Positions 49,576-57,357 of a stretch of DNA of 64,000 nt are shown here, one piece after another. The stretch is from the NCBI GenBank assembly GCA_937980205.1, contig CALJKW010000071.1, forward strand, positions 1 to 64,000, given 5' to 3'. The notes under the pieces were generated by a model. That model worked only from the letters and a program-made list of their open reading frames with translations, was not told the origin of the DNA and made no database searches. Position 1 is the first letter of the stretch; every line of letters begins with the position of its first letter. Position numbers and translations under genes: made by a program. This stretch comes from an uncultured Myxococcales bacterium. Lineage in GTDB: Bacteria > Myxococcota > Myxococcia > Myxococcales > Myxococcaceae.

Positions 49576-51012
49576 ATGCTCCTCGCCCCGTTGCTGGTGC
49601 TCGCGGTGGCCGCGCCGCCGAAGGGCCGCTGGTCCGTCGACGAGACGGGAAAGGTGTCGGCCGCGGCGCTCTCCGAGTTCGACCAGGTCGCCGCGGAGCT
49701 CGACGCGAGCGGCAGCGGCCAGCTCGGCCTCGCCGTCGTCTCGAGCACGCACGGAGAGAACCCCCGCCAGTTCGCGACGCGCGTCTTCAACCAGTGGGGC
49801 GTCGGCCACGCGGGCCGCGACGACGGCGTGCTGCTGTTCTTCGCGCTCGACGACCGGAAGTCGGAGATCGTCCACGGCGACGGCTTCTCCGGCTTCTCGC
49901 CGGCGACCGACGCCATCATGCGCGACGACGTCGTCGCGAACATGAAGCAGGGCCGGCTCGACCTCGCCGTCACGCGCGCCGCCCGCTCGCTCGCAGCGGC
50001 GGTGCAGGCGCACTTCGCGACGGCGCCGGCCACGCAGGCGCCCGGCGGGCCCGAGCCCGACATCGTGGAGCGCAGCCCGCGCGGCTGGACGGTGGACCTC
50101 GACGTCGCGCTCACGCCGGCGCAGACGTCGATGCTCGACCGCGAGGGCGACCGCGTCTACGCGAGCGGCAAGGGGCTGTTGTTCGTCGCGCTGTACCGGA
50201 CGCCGCTCGCGACCCCGCGCTTCGCCGGGCGGCTGCGCCAGAAGCTGCACCGCGACGACGTCTGGGTCGTGTTCGTGAACGCCGGCGGCGGGGTGGTCAT
50301 CGACGCGCCCGGCGCGAAGCGCATCTTCGAAGACGTCGACCGCGCCTGCTCGAGCACCGAGCGCGACGCCAACGCGCGCCTGCAGCAGCTCGGCGCCGAC
50401 GTCGCCGACGTCGCCCGCGAGGCGATGCACGCGACGGCGATGCTGATCACCGACGGGCCGCCGCCGAAGTCGGTCTCCGAGGTCGTCGAGGAGCACCAGG
50501 GCGTCGCGCTCGGCGGCTTCGGCTTCACCGGGCTCTTGGGCCTCGTCGGCGTGCGCTCGTGGCTGAGGCGCCGCCCGCGGCGCTGCGACGGCTGCGGCAA
50601 CCTGCGCCACAAGCTCAGCGAAGACACCGACGACCCGCACCTCAACCCCGGCCAGCGCCTCGAAGAGCAGCTCGGCAGCGTCGACTACGACGTGTGGTGG
50701 TGCGGGCGCTGCAACGACGCGCTGGTGCTGCGCTACGGCGCCATCTTCACGCGCTACGGCAGGTGCCGCGGCTGCGGCCACAAGACGATGACCTCGTCGT
50801 CGGTCACGCTGGTGCACGCGACGTACGACCACGGGGGCACGGTCGAGGTGACCGAGCGGTGCGAGGCCTGTCCGCACGTGCACACGTACACGCGCTACAC
50901 GGCGCAGCTGACGCGCAGCGACGACTCGTCTTCGTCCTCGTGGTCGTCCTCGTCGGACTCGAGCTTCGGCGGCGGCAGCTCGTCGGGTGGGGGCAGCTCG
51001 GGCAGCTGGTAG
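49576..51012 (+). CDS. TPM-domain protein with zinc-ribbon cluster
   Basis: 478 residues from ATG 49576 with a short signal peptide (MLLAPLLVLAVAAPP). The TPM (YgcG-like) domain, about 20-155, shows GQLGLAVVSSTHGENPRQFATRVFNQWGVG, RDDGVLLFFALDDRKSEI and SPATDAIMRDDVV. A middle domain (about 165-290) has no known match. One membrane helix or re-entrant part lies near FGFTGLLGLVGV, followed by four CxxC pairs (CDGC, CGRC, CRGC, CEAC), a cytoplasmic or periplasmic zinc-ribbon cluster. The tail is Ser/Gly-rich (SSSSSWSSSS). TPM proteins act in photosystem repair or as phosphatases; the bacterial role is unclear. Confidence 0.8.
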   Translation: MLLAPLLVLAVAAPPKGRWSVDETGKVSAAALSEFDQVAAELDASGSGQLGLAVVSSTHGENPRQFATRVFNQWGVGHAGRDDGVLLFFALDDRKSEIVHGDGFSGFSPATDAIMRDDVVANMKQGRLDLAVTRAARSLAAAVQAHFATAPATQAPGGPEPDIVERSPRGWTVDLDVALTPAQTSMLDREGDRVYASGKGLLFVALYRTPLATPRFAGRLRQKLHRDDVWVVFVNAGGGVVIDAPGAKRIFEDVDRACSSTERDANARLQQLGADVADVAREAMHATAMLITDGPPPKSVSEVVEEHQGVALGGFGFTGLLGLVGVRSWLRRRPRRCDGCGNLRHKLSEDTDDPHLNPGQRLEEQLGSVDYDVWWCGRCNDALVLRYGAIFTRYGRCRGCGHKTMTSSSVTLVHATYDHGGTVEVTERCEACPHVHTYTRYTAQLTRSDDSSSSSWSSSSDSSFGGGSSSGGGSSGSW

Positions 51013-51957
51013 TCACTTCTCCCAGTACGGCGGGTCTCCCAGGCGCTCGCGCAGAAACTCGATGAAGGCGCGCGTCTTGCGCGGTTGGTGCTCGCGCGAC
51101 GTGGTGACGCAGAAGATGCCCTGCTCGGGCAGCTCCCAGTCGGGGAGCACGCGCACGAGCTTCTTCGACGCGAGCTCCGCGGCGGCCACGAACAGGGGGA
51201 GGCGCGCGATGCCGAGCCCCTGCAGCGCGGCCTCCTTCAGGGCGAGGCTGTTGTTGGCCTGCAGCGGGCCGGCGACGTGCACCGTCTGCTGCTTCTTGCC
51301 GCTGCGCAGGGTCCACGCGTTCGCGGTCGGCGTCACCGAGTAGACGAGCACGGCATGGCGCTCGAGGTCCTTCGCGGTGCGCGGCGTTCCCGCACGCTCG
51401 AGGTGGCGCCGGCTCGCGACCAGCACGTTGCGGTTGCGAGAGATGCGCTGCGCGACCAGCGTCGAGTCGGGCAGCGTGCCGATGCGGACCGCGAGATCGA
51501 ACCCGCCCTGCACCAGGTCGGCGAAGCGGTCGTCGAGCACGAGGTCCACGCGGACGTCCGGGTAGCGCGCCGCGAAGGCGCTGAGCGCCGGCGCCACGTG
51601 CAAGAGGCCGAACGACATCGGAGCGCTCAGCCGCAGCGTGCCTCGCGGCGTCGCGCGCTGCCGGGTGGCGGCCTCCTCCGCCTCCTGCGCGGCGGCGAGC
51701 GCACGTCGGGCGGGCTCCAGCGCCGCGGTGCCGGCCTCGGTGAGCGAGAGCCTGCGCGTGGTGCGCTGGAAGAGGCGGACCCCGAGGCGGGCCTCGAGGC
51801 GGGAGATCGCCGTGCTCACCATCGCCTTCGAGACGTCGAGCCGGCGCGCCGCGGCGCTGAAGCCCTGGGCGTCGGCGACGGCGGCGAAGACCCCGAGCTC
51901 GGCGAGCGGCAGGGCCGGCCGGCCGGCATCGTTCGCGTTCTTGAACGGTGATTTCAC
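51013..51957 (-). CDS. LysR-family transcriptional regulator
   Basis: 314 residues from GTG 51957. The helix-turn-helix is at about 15-75 (VFAAVADAQGFSAAARRLDV, VSTAISRLEARLGVRLFQRTT). The effector-binding domain (about 100-305) follows in the usual order, with GTLRLSAPMSFGLLHVAP and DLAVRIGTLPDSTLVAQRI. It belongs to the DsdC/CrgA-type LysR group that commonly regulates divergent genes. The neighbour on the other side of a 78-bp gap is a cyclase-family gene, which it probably controls. Bases around 51960-51995 are AT-rich and may hold a T-N11-A site, but I could not define it. Confidence 0.9.
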   Translation of the reverse strand: MKSPFKNANDAGRPALPLAELGVFAAVADAQGFSAAARRLDVSKAMVSTAISRLEARLGVRLFQRTTRRLSLTEAGTAALEPARRALAAAQEAEEAATRQRATPRGTLRLSAPMSFGLLHVAPALSAFAARYPDVRVDLVLDDRFADLVQGGFDLAVRIGTLPDSTLVAQRISRNRNVLVASRRHLERAGTPRTAKDLERHAVLVYSVTPTANAWTLRSGKKQQTVHVAGPLQANNSLALKEAALQGLGIARLPLFVAAAELASKKLVRVLPDWELPEQGIFCVTTSREHQPRKTRAFIEFLRERLGDPPYWEK

Positions 51958-52035
51958 AGTGAGCCACGTTATCGAACAATGCCGGGATGTGTACCTTCTC
52001 TGCAGCTCCACTTCCGGAGCAGGAGGAGAACCATC

Positions 52036-53037
52036 ATGTTGGCGAAGAAGCTGCTGTGGTTGGTCGTGTTCGTGAGCGTGGCCGCGGACGCCGCGGCGCC
52101 AAAGGGGCTGCCTCGCGCGGCGCGGAGCCCGTGGGGCCCGGCGGATGAGATCGGCACGCTCAACCTGATGACCGAGGCGTCGCGCGCGGCCATCCTCTCG
52201 CGCATCTCGGGCGGGCGCGTCTACGACCTGTCGGTCGAGTACCACAAGGACCTGCCGAGCTGGTCGCTGCTCGGCGACCCGACGTACCAGTTCTGGATGA
52301 CGCACACGCCGCAGGGGACGGTCGTCGACGACCCGCTGAGCCTCGGCCGCGCGATGCACCAGCACGTCTCGTACTCGGGCGACGCGGTGATGATGTACAC
52401 GCACACTGGAACGCACCTCGACAGCCTCTCCCACTTCGGGCTGAACGGAGAGACGTGGAACGGGTTCCGCCACGACGAGCACCTCGGAGACCTCGGCTGG
52501 AAGCGCGGCGGCGCCGAGAAGCTGCCGCCCATCATCGCGCGCGGCGTGCTGGTCGACGTCGCCGCCTACAAGGGCGTCGAGCTGCTGCCCGAGAGCTACC
52601 TCATCACCGCCGACGACCTGCGCGGCGCGCTCGCCCGGCAGCGACTGCAGCTTCAGCCGGGTGACGCCGTCTTCATCCGCACCGGGTGGATGAAGCTCAT
52701 CGGCGACAAGCACCGCTACGTGCACAACGAGGCGGGCATCGGCCTCGAGGCCGCGCGCTGGCTCGTCGAGTCGCAGCGCGTGATGCTCGTCGGCAGCGAC
52801 AACCTGAGCGTCGAGGTGATGCCGCCCGAGACGAAGTCGAACTGGGTGCCGGTGCACAGCTACCTCGAGGCCGAGCAGGGCGTCGCCATCATGGAGGTGG
52901 TCGACCTCGAAGCCCTCGCGAAGGACCAGGTGTACGAGTTCGCGTTCATCGGCGCGTCGCTCAAGCTGCGCGGCGCCAGCGGTGCGCCGATGCGTCCCAT
53001 CGCGCTGCCCGTTCGACCCGCCGCGAAGACGCGGTGA
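52036..53037 (+). CDS. Secreted cyclase-family (kynurenine-formamidase-like) metal hydrolase
   Basis: 333 residues from ATG 52036, preceded at a proper distance by the strong ribosome site GGAGCAGGAGGAG. A signal peptide (KLLWLVVFVSVAADAAAP) is present. PF04199 features: WGPADEIGTLNLMTEASR near the start, the metal site HTGTHLDSLSHF (H-x-G-T-H-x-D), and the second site near YVHNEAGIGLEAARWL and VPVHSYLEAEQGV. Members hydrolyse formylkynurenine or other amides and lactones, commonly with Zn or Mn. Export to the periplasm is unusual for kynurenine formamidase, so another substrate is likely. Divergent from LysR. Confidence 0.85.
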   Translation: MLAKKLLWLVVFVSVAADAAAPKGLPRAARSPWGPADEIGTLNLMTEASRAAILSRISGGRVYDLSVEYHKDLPSWSLLGDPTYQFWMTHTPQGTVVDDPLSLGRAMHQHVSYSGDAVMMYTHTGTHLDSLSHFGLNGETWNGFRHDEHLGDLGWKRGGAEKLPPIIARGVLVDVAAYKGVELLPESYLITADDLRGALARQRLQLQPGDAVFIRTGWMKLIGDKHRYVHNEAGIGLEAARWLVESQRVMLVGSDNLSVEVMPPETKSNWVPVHSYLEAEQGVAIMEVVDLEALAKDQVYEFAFIGASLKLRGASGAPMRPIALPVRPAAKTR

Positions 53038-53058
53038 GCGTGGTAGCACCTCGGGCGC

Positions 53059-53817
53059 GTGCTGCCGCTCGCCGTCACCACCAGCAGCAAGACGCGGCGC
53101 GACTCCGCCGCGGTGGTGACGGCAGAGGCAGCAGCGCAGCGGCTCGGAGTGCCGTTCGTGCCGTGCGTGAAGGGCACCCCCGTCGCGTCGCTGCTGCGCG
53201 AGTACGCGTGCGTGCTGCAGCTGCGCGGCGACGGCGTGGTGCTGGTGGACTCGGCCGGCTCGGCGCGCTGGAGCGGTGGAATGGCGGACCTGCGCCTGCA
53301 CCGCATCGACGCCGGCCTCCCGCATCCGGACCACGTGCTGCTCGCCGGCGAGGTCGGCGGCTCGGACGAGGTGCTCGACTGCACGCTGGGGCGCGGACAC
53401 GACGCGCTGGTGCTCGAGCGGGTCGCGCGCCGCGTCGTCGCCGTCGAGAAGTCGCTGCCGCTGTTCGCGTGGACGAGCGAGGGCCTGCGGCAGCGCGGCT
53501 CGCGCGTCGAGTGCGTGCACGGTGAGGCGCGTGAGGTGCTGCGTTCGATGGCGCCGCGCTCCTTCGACGTCGTGTTCTTCGACCCGATGTTCACGAAGCG
53601 CGCGAACGCGGAGGCCGGCTTCGACGTCGTGCGGCGCCACGCCGAGCGCGCGCCGCTCGACGCAGAGCTGGTGGCCGAGGCACGCCGCGTCGCGCGGCGG
53701 TGGGTGGTGGTGAAGGCGGCGCCCCAGGCGGGAGAGCTGCGCGCGCTCGGGCTCGAGCTGGTGCCGTTCAAGCGCAACGCGGAGCTGAGGTTCTGGCGGG
53801 CGCGCTCCACGGCTTGA
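53059..53817 (+). CDS. RsmJ-like class I SAM methyltransferase
   Basis: 252 residues from GTG 53059. The N-terminal region (LPLAVTTSSKTRRDSAAVVTAEAAAQRLG) and the order SAM-binding VLDCTLGRGHDALVLE, VAVEKSLPLFAW, DVVFFDPMF match the RsmJ (YhiQ) family, which methylates G1516 of 16S rRNA at N2. E. coli RsmJ is 250 residues. The usual T-x-G-x-G-x-D loop is TLGRGHD here, so the binding is a little divergent. It follows the cyclase gene by 21 bases. The gap after it contains copy B of a palindromic repeat. Confidence 0.7.
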   Translation: MLPLAVTTSSKTRRDSAAVVTAEAAAQRLGVPFVPCVKGTPVASLLREYACVLQLRGDGVVLVDSAGSARWSGGMADLRLHRIDAGLPHPDHVLLAGEVGGSDEVLDCTLGRGHDALVLERVARRVVAVEKSLPLFAWTSEGLRQRGSRVECVHGEAREVLRSMAPRSFDVVFFDPMFTKRANAEAGFDVVRRHAERAPLDAELVAEARRVARRWVVVKAAPQAGELRALGLELVPFKRNAELRFWRARSTA

Positions 53818-53838
53818 ACATGCGGCGCGTTCGCAGCT

Positions 53839-53951
53839 CCGGTCGCCTGAGCGGAGCAACCCGAAGGGCTGCGGAGTCAAAGGGAGCGCGAAGCCGACGC
53901 GCGGCCCGCTTCGACTGCGGCGCCTGCGGCGCCTCCGCTCAGCGTGAGCGG
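53839..53951. repeat. GTTCACSCTGAGC palindromic element, copy B
   Basis: About 113 bp, highly similar to copy A at 57244-57353. It starts with a diverged arm (CCGGTCGCCTGAGCG), then CCCGAAGGGCTGCGGAGTC, GCGAAGCCGACGCGCGGC, CGCTTCGACTGCGG and ends with GCTCAGCGTGAGCGG. The ends form an inverted repeat and inner segments form smaller hairpins. It lies in the gap between the convergent RsmJ-like gene and the coiled-coil gene at 53983. Confidence 0.7.
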
Positions 53952-53982
53952 CGGTCGGCCAGGCGGGGCCTCGTCCACCCTC

Positions 53983-54453
53983 TCAGCATGAGCCGACGAG
54001 CAGCGCGGTGATGGCGACGAGGACCGCGGCGGACATCGCCAGCACCCAGCGCGGGGCACCAGACGGCGTTCGCACCTCGGTGGTCTGCGAGGCGACCGTG
54101 CGCAGCCGCTGCAGCTCGCCGCGCAGCGCCTGCAGCTCGGCGTCGCGCTGGGAGACCTTGTGGTCCCACTGCTCGCGCGTCTTGTCCGCCTGCTCCAGCC
54201 GCTGGCGCAGGAGGTCCCGGTCCTGCGTCACCTCGTCGAGCGCGGCCTGCAGCGCCTCGGTGCTCTGGCCCTCGAGCTCGTCGAGCCGCTCGTTGGCGGC
54301 CTTCAGCTCCGCCTGGGCGAGCTCGAGCTGCTGCTTGAGCACGTCGCGGTCGGCGGCGACGCCCTCGAGCGCGTCGAGGCGCGTGGTCGCGCGCTTCAGC
54401 TCGGACTGGGCCGCTTCGAGGCGGTCGCGAAGCTCGCGGTCGGCGTCGCTCAC
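53983..54453 (-). CDS. Coiled-coil protein with C-terminal membrane tail
   Basis: 156 residues from GTG 54453. About 120 residues of continuous coiled coil (LRDRLEAAQSELKRATTRLD, LKQQLELAQAELKAANERLD, LLRQRLEQADKTREQWDHKV) are followed by a single membrane helix (VLAMSAAVLVAITALLVGSC) at the very C-terminus. Thus it is tail-anchored, with the coiled coil in the cytoplasm. No family known to me. The GTGA overlap with the upstream gene shows that it belongs to a minus-strand operon with SRPBCC and SDR proteins. Confidence 0.75.
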   Translation of the reverse strand: MSDADRELRDRLEAAQSELKRATTRLDALEGVAADRDVLKQQLELAQAELKAANERLDELEGQSTEALQAALDEVTQDRDLLRQRLEQADKTREQWDHKVSQRDAELQALRGELQRLRTVASQTTEVRTPSGAPRWVLAMSAAVLVAITALLVGSC

Positions 54454-54707
54454 TGCGAGGCATCATGCCGCGTGGCCACACCTCGGTGCACCAGCACCGC
54501 GAGCGTGATGCTCCACAGCGTGTGGCCGACGAACCAGGCGACGGCGACGCCGATGAAGCCGTACTCCAGGCCGCCGAGCGCCATCGCCACCGCCGTCGCC
54601 AGCAACGCGACGACGTTCAGCTTCAGCGCGAACGGAGTCAGCCGGCGCTTCGCGAACACGCGAAGCCCCGGAGCGTGGAACAGCAGCGCAGCGACGACGG
54701 GGTTCAC
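54450..54707 (-). CDS. Small membrane protein, three helices
   Basis: 85 residues from GTG 54707, overlapping the SRPBCC gene by four bases and the coiled-coil gene start by four. Three hydrophobic stretches are visible (VVAALLFHAPGLRVF, LNVVALLATAVAMALGGL, VAVAWFVGHTLWSITLAVLVH). The profile resembles small integral membrane proteins without a named family. The order of genes suggests shared work with the SRPBCC and coiled-coil proteins. Function unknown. Confidence 0.65.
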   Translation of the reverse strand: MNPVVAALLFHAPGLRVFAKRRLTPFALKLNVVALLATAVAMALGGLEYGFIGVAVAWFVGHTLWSITLAVLVHRGVATRHDASQ

Positions 54708-55432
54708 GGCCCGGGCGCGGGCTCCTCGGGCGGCTTCGGCGGAGCCTCTTCCGCCTTCGGCGGCTCCGCGGGCGGTGCAGGCGCAGGCTCGGCCGGCTTC
54801 TCGACGGGCTTCTCCGGAGCCGCAGCCGGGGCCGGCGGCGGCGCTTCCACAGGCGCGGGCTGCTCCGGCGCCGGAGTCGGCACCGCGGGCGTCGGAGTCG
54901 GAGCGGGAAGCGCCTCCCCAGGCGGCGGAGCAGGCTTCTCCTCCGGCGGCGGCGTCAGCGCGGCGTCGTGCACCGGCGGCGCAGAGTGGGCGACGACGCC
55001 CTTCGACGCGGCGCGCTCCTCTGCGCGCTTCTTCAGCTCGAGCAGGCTCTGCTCGATGCGAGGCCCCAGGCGCAGGTCCATCGTCGCGCCGATGTACCGG
55101 CCGACGTAGCTGTGCCCGAGGTCCATCGTGTCGACCCAGGCGACGGCGGTGCGTGTGCCGTCGCGGGTGAAGTGCACGCGGCCGTCGACGACGTACCTGC
55201 CGCCCTCGAGCTCGAGCTTGTACTTGAGCCCCTTCACCGGGTCGTTCTCGGCGATGACGGGCGTGCCCCAGTCGGGCCACGCGGCGACGGCGGCGAGGTC
55301 CGGAGCGACGAGCTCCGGGGGAGCGTCGATGATGACGCGCCGGCCGATGACGACGTGCTTCGGCAGCACGAACCCCGCCAGCAGCACCGCGGCGACCAGC
55401 ACGCCGCAGAGGATGGCGAGGCCCATCTTCAT
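54704..55432 (-). CDS. SRPBCC-type protein with N-terminal anchor and Pro/Ala/Glu-rich tail
   Basis: 242 residues from ATG 55432, which overlaps the SDR gene stop (ATGA). One membrane helix (LAILCGVLVAAVLLAGFV) leads to an SRPBCC-like domain, about 25-145: VVIGRRVIIDAPPELV, VAAWPDWGTPVI, RTAVAWVDTMDL, MDLRLGPRIEQSLLELKKRAE. This START-like fold binds hydrophobic ligands in a deep pocket. The final 90 residues are almost only Pro, Ala, Glu and Lys, perhaps a flexible spacer across the periplasm. It is a common polyketide/lipid binding fold; the ligand is unknown. Confidence 0.75.
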   Translation of the reverse strand: MKMGLAILCGVLVAAVLLAGFVLPKHVVIGRRVIIDAPPELVAPDLAAVAAWPDWGTPVIAENDPVKGLKYKLELEGGRYVVDGRVHFTRDGTRTAVAWVDTMDLGHSYVGRYIGATMDLRLGPRIEQSLLELKKRAEERAASKGVVAHSAPPVHDAALTPPPEEKPAPPPGEALPAPTPTPAVPTPAPEQPAPVEAPPPAPAAAPEKPVEKPAEPAPAPPAEPPKAEEAPPKPPEEPAPGP

Positions 55433-56205
55433 TCGTAGGTGCCCGCCACGTTCTGATCGAGGTCAATCAAGGCGCCGGTCATCATCTCCGATTCGTCGCT
55501 CATCAGGTAGGCGACGAGCGCCGCCACGTCCTTCGGGTACACGAGGCGGCCGAACGGCGCCTTCGCCTCCGCTCGGGCCAGCCAGTCGGCCGGAGACCCG
55601 TCGGTCTTCTGGACCGCCTCTTCGCCGGGCGAGTGCGACCAGCCGAGGTTGATGGCGTTCACGCGAATGCGGTCGCGGCGCACCGAGTTCGCCGCGTTGC
55701 GCGTCAGCGTGTTCAGCGCGCCCTTCGTCGTCGAGTACGGCGTCAGGAAGGGCTGCCCGCCGTGCGCTGACTGGCTCGAGATGCTCGCGATGCTGCCGCC
55801 GCGGCCGCCCTTCTTCATCAGCTTCACCCCGTCCTGCATCAGGAAGAATGGCGCGCGCACGTTGACGGCGAACAGGTGGTCGAAGACCTCGACCGTCGTG
55901 TTCTCGAGCGAGCCGCGGGTGGAGATGCCCGCGGCGTTCACCAGGCCGTCGAGGCGGCCCCACCTGCGCTCGGCGGCGGGGACGATGGTGCGGACGTCGT
56001 CGATCTTCTCCAGGGTGGCGCGCACGAACACCGCCTGCGTGCCCTTCGCTTCGAGCGCCTTCACCACCTTGATGCCGCGCTCCTCGTTGCGGCCGGTGAC
56101 GACGATGCCCTGCGCGCCGAGGTCGGCGAGCTTGAGCGCGCACGCCTCACCCATGCCTTGCGTGGAACCGGTGACGACGTAGACGCGGCCTTCGAGTGAG
56201 CTCAT
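55429..56205 (-). CDS. Short-chain dehydrogenase/reductase
   Basis: 258 residues from ATG 56205. The NAD(P) motif is TGSTQGMGEA (about 12-21), NAAG follows at about 91, and the catalytic set is Ser-Tyr-Lys in ISSQSAHGGQPFLTPYSTTK (the spaced Ser, then Y-x-x-x-K). The C-terminal tail has the usual SDR ending GALIDLDQNVAGTY. The gene starts the minus-strand operon that continues with the SRPBCC and two small membrane genes. The substrate is unknown. The family commonly handles sugars, steroids or keto acids, so a link to inositol is only speculative. Confidence 0.9.
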   Translation of the reverse strand: MSSLEGRVYVVTGSTQGMGEACALKLADLGAQGIVVTGRNEERGIKVVKALEAKGTQAVFVRATLEKIDDVRTIVPAAERRWGRLDGLVNAAGISTRGSLENTTVEVFDHLFAVNVRAPFFLMQDGVKLMKKGGRGGSIASISSQSAHGGQPFLTPYSTTKGALNTLTRNAANSVRRDRIRVNAINLGWSHSPGEEAVQKTDGSPADWLARAEAKAPFGRLVYPKDVAALVAYLMSDESEMMTGALIDLDQNVAGTYE

Positions 56206-56238
56206 GCGCGCGCCACTAGCTTGGCTTTGACACGCGAG

Positions 56239-57357
56239 TCAATGCAGGCCGCGGACGTCGTTCTCCCAGCGCGCGAGCAGGCGCGAGCGCTCGGTCTTCT
56301 TGCCCCAGCGCTTCAGGTCGAACTCGATGAGCTTCGCCTGAGGGAGCGCCAGCGTCGCAGCGGGCGCCCGCGCGTTCTGGTTCGCGGGCCACTGAAACGA
56401 GTGCGCGCGCTCGGCGAGCTCCTGCCCTTCTTTCGAGAGCACCCAGTCGACGAAGCGCTTCGCGGCGTCGGGGTGCCGCGCGCCGTGGATGATGGAGACG
56501 CAGCCGGTCTCGTAGCCGGTGCCCTCCTCCGGAGCCACGAGCTCGAGCGGGTAGCCGGCGAGCTTCTCGGTCATCGCGTCGTGGAGGAAGACGATGCCGA
56601 TGCCGGTCTCTCCGCGGGCGGCGGCGCGGGCGGGAGCGGCCCCGCTGAGCGTGTACTGGTTCACGTTCGCGTCGAGGTTCGCGAGGAACTCGAACGCGCG
56701 CTCTTCCCCGAACAGCTGCACCCAGGTCGCGAGCAGCGTGTACGCGGTGCCGGAGGAGACGGGGTTCGCGACCTGCACCTCTCCGCGCAGGTGCGGCGCC
56801 AGCAGGTCCTGCCACTTCGTCGGCTTCGCGAGCCCGCGCCTGTGCAGCCACTCGGTCGAGTACGTGAAGCCGAGCGCGCCGAGGTACACGCCGGTCGTGC
56901 GGCCGTTGCCCGCGGGGTCTTTCGCCCACTCGTGCAGCTCGTCGACGCGCGGTGAGCGGTACGGCTCGGTGAGCAGCGCCTCGGCCGCCTGCACGTGCGC
57001 GTCACCGGTGCCGCCGAACCAGACGTCGCCGCGCGGGTTGTGCCGCTCGGCGGTGACCTGCGCGAGCGTCTCGCCGGCGGACTTGCGCGTCATCGAGACG
57101 TTGATGCCCGTCTCGGCCGCGAACGTCTTCACGATGAGCTCGCACCACTCGAGCTGCACGCTGCAGTACACGGTGAGCTTCTGCGGCCTGGGGCCCTCGC
57201 GCGTGCAGGCGAGGAGGAGGAGGCTGATGAGTACGAGCCACCGCCGTTCACCCTGAGCGAAGCAGCCCGAAGGGCTGCGGAGTCGAAGGGGGCCCGAAGC
57301 CGACGCGCGGCACGCTTCGACTCCGGCCTGCGGCCTCGGCTCAGCGTGAACGGTCAC
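56239..57357 (-). CDS. Ferric-ion-type ABC substrate-binding lipoprotein with repeat-coded N-terminus
   Basis: The mature part (about 320 residues) is a periplasmic binding protein of the AfuA/FbpA type: LTVYCSVQLEWCELIVKTF, FGGTGDAHVQAAEALL, GVYLGALGFTYSTEWL, YETGCVSIIHGARHPDAAKRFVDWVLS. The lipobox is ISLLLLACTR. Upstream, no ATG, GTG or TTG is in frame until GTG 57357, which overlaps the stop of the HAD gene (GTGA). Starting there the first 36 codons, almost exactly the palindromic element copy A (57244-57353), would be translated in frame before the signal (372 residues in all). Either this long leader is real, a rare start is used, or the start was lost. The ABC permease and ATPase of this type are 8 kb away. 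Confidence 0.75.
   Translation of the reverse strand: MTVHAEPRPQAGVEACRASASGPLRLRSPSGCFAQGERRWLVLISLLLLACTREGPRPQKLTVYCSVQLEWCELIVKTFAAETGINVSMTRKSAGETLAQVTAERHNPRGDVWFGGTGDAHVQAAEALLTEPYRSPRVDELHEWAKDPAGNGRTTGVYLGALGFTYSTEWLHRRGLAKPTKWQDLLAPHLRGEVQVANPVSSGTAYTLLATWVQLFGEERAFEFLANLDANVNQYTLSGAAPARAAARGETGIGIVFLHDAMTEKLAGYPLELVAPEEGTGYETGCVSIIHGARHPDAAKRFVDWVLSKEGQELAERAHSFQWPANQNARAPAATLALPQAKLIEFDLKRWGKKTERSRLLARWENDVRGLH
57244..57353. repeat. GTTCACSCTGAGC palindromic element, copy A (inside an ORF)
   Basis: 110 bp starting with CCGTTCACCCTGAGCG (57244-57259) and ending with GGCTCAGCGTGAACGG (57338-57353), an inverted repeat with one mismatch over 15 bases. Between them lie CCCGAAGGGCTGCGGAGTCG, GCCGACGCGCGGCACGCTT and similar blocks shared with copy B. 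On the minus strand it is open in the frame of the binding-protein gene. Confidence 0.75.

Noticed and set aside
51013..53880. Single 955-codon minus-strand protein
   Set aside because: Only the last 314 codons are a LysR protein; the rest is the mirror of the cyclase and methyltransferase genes.
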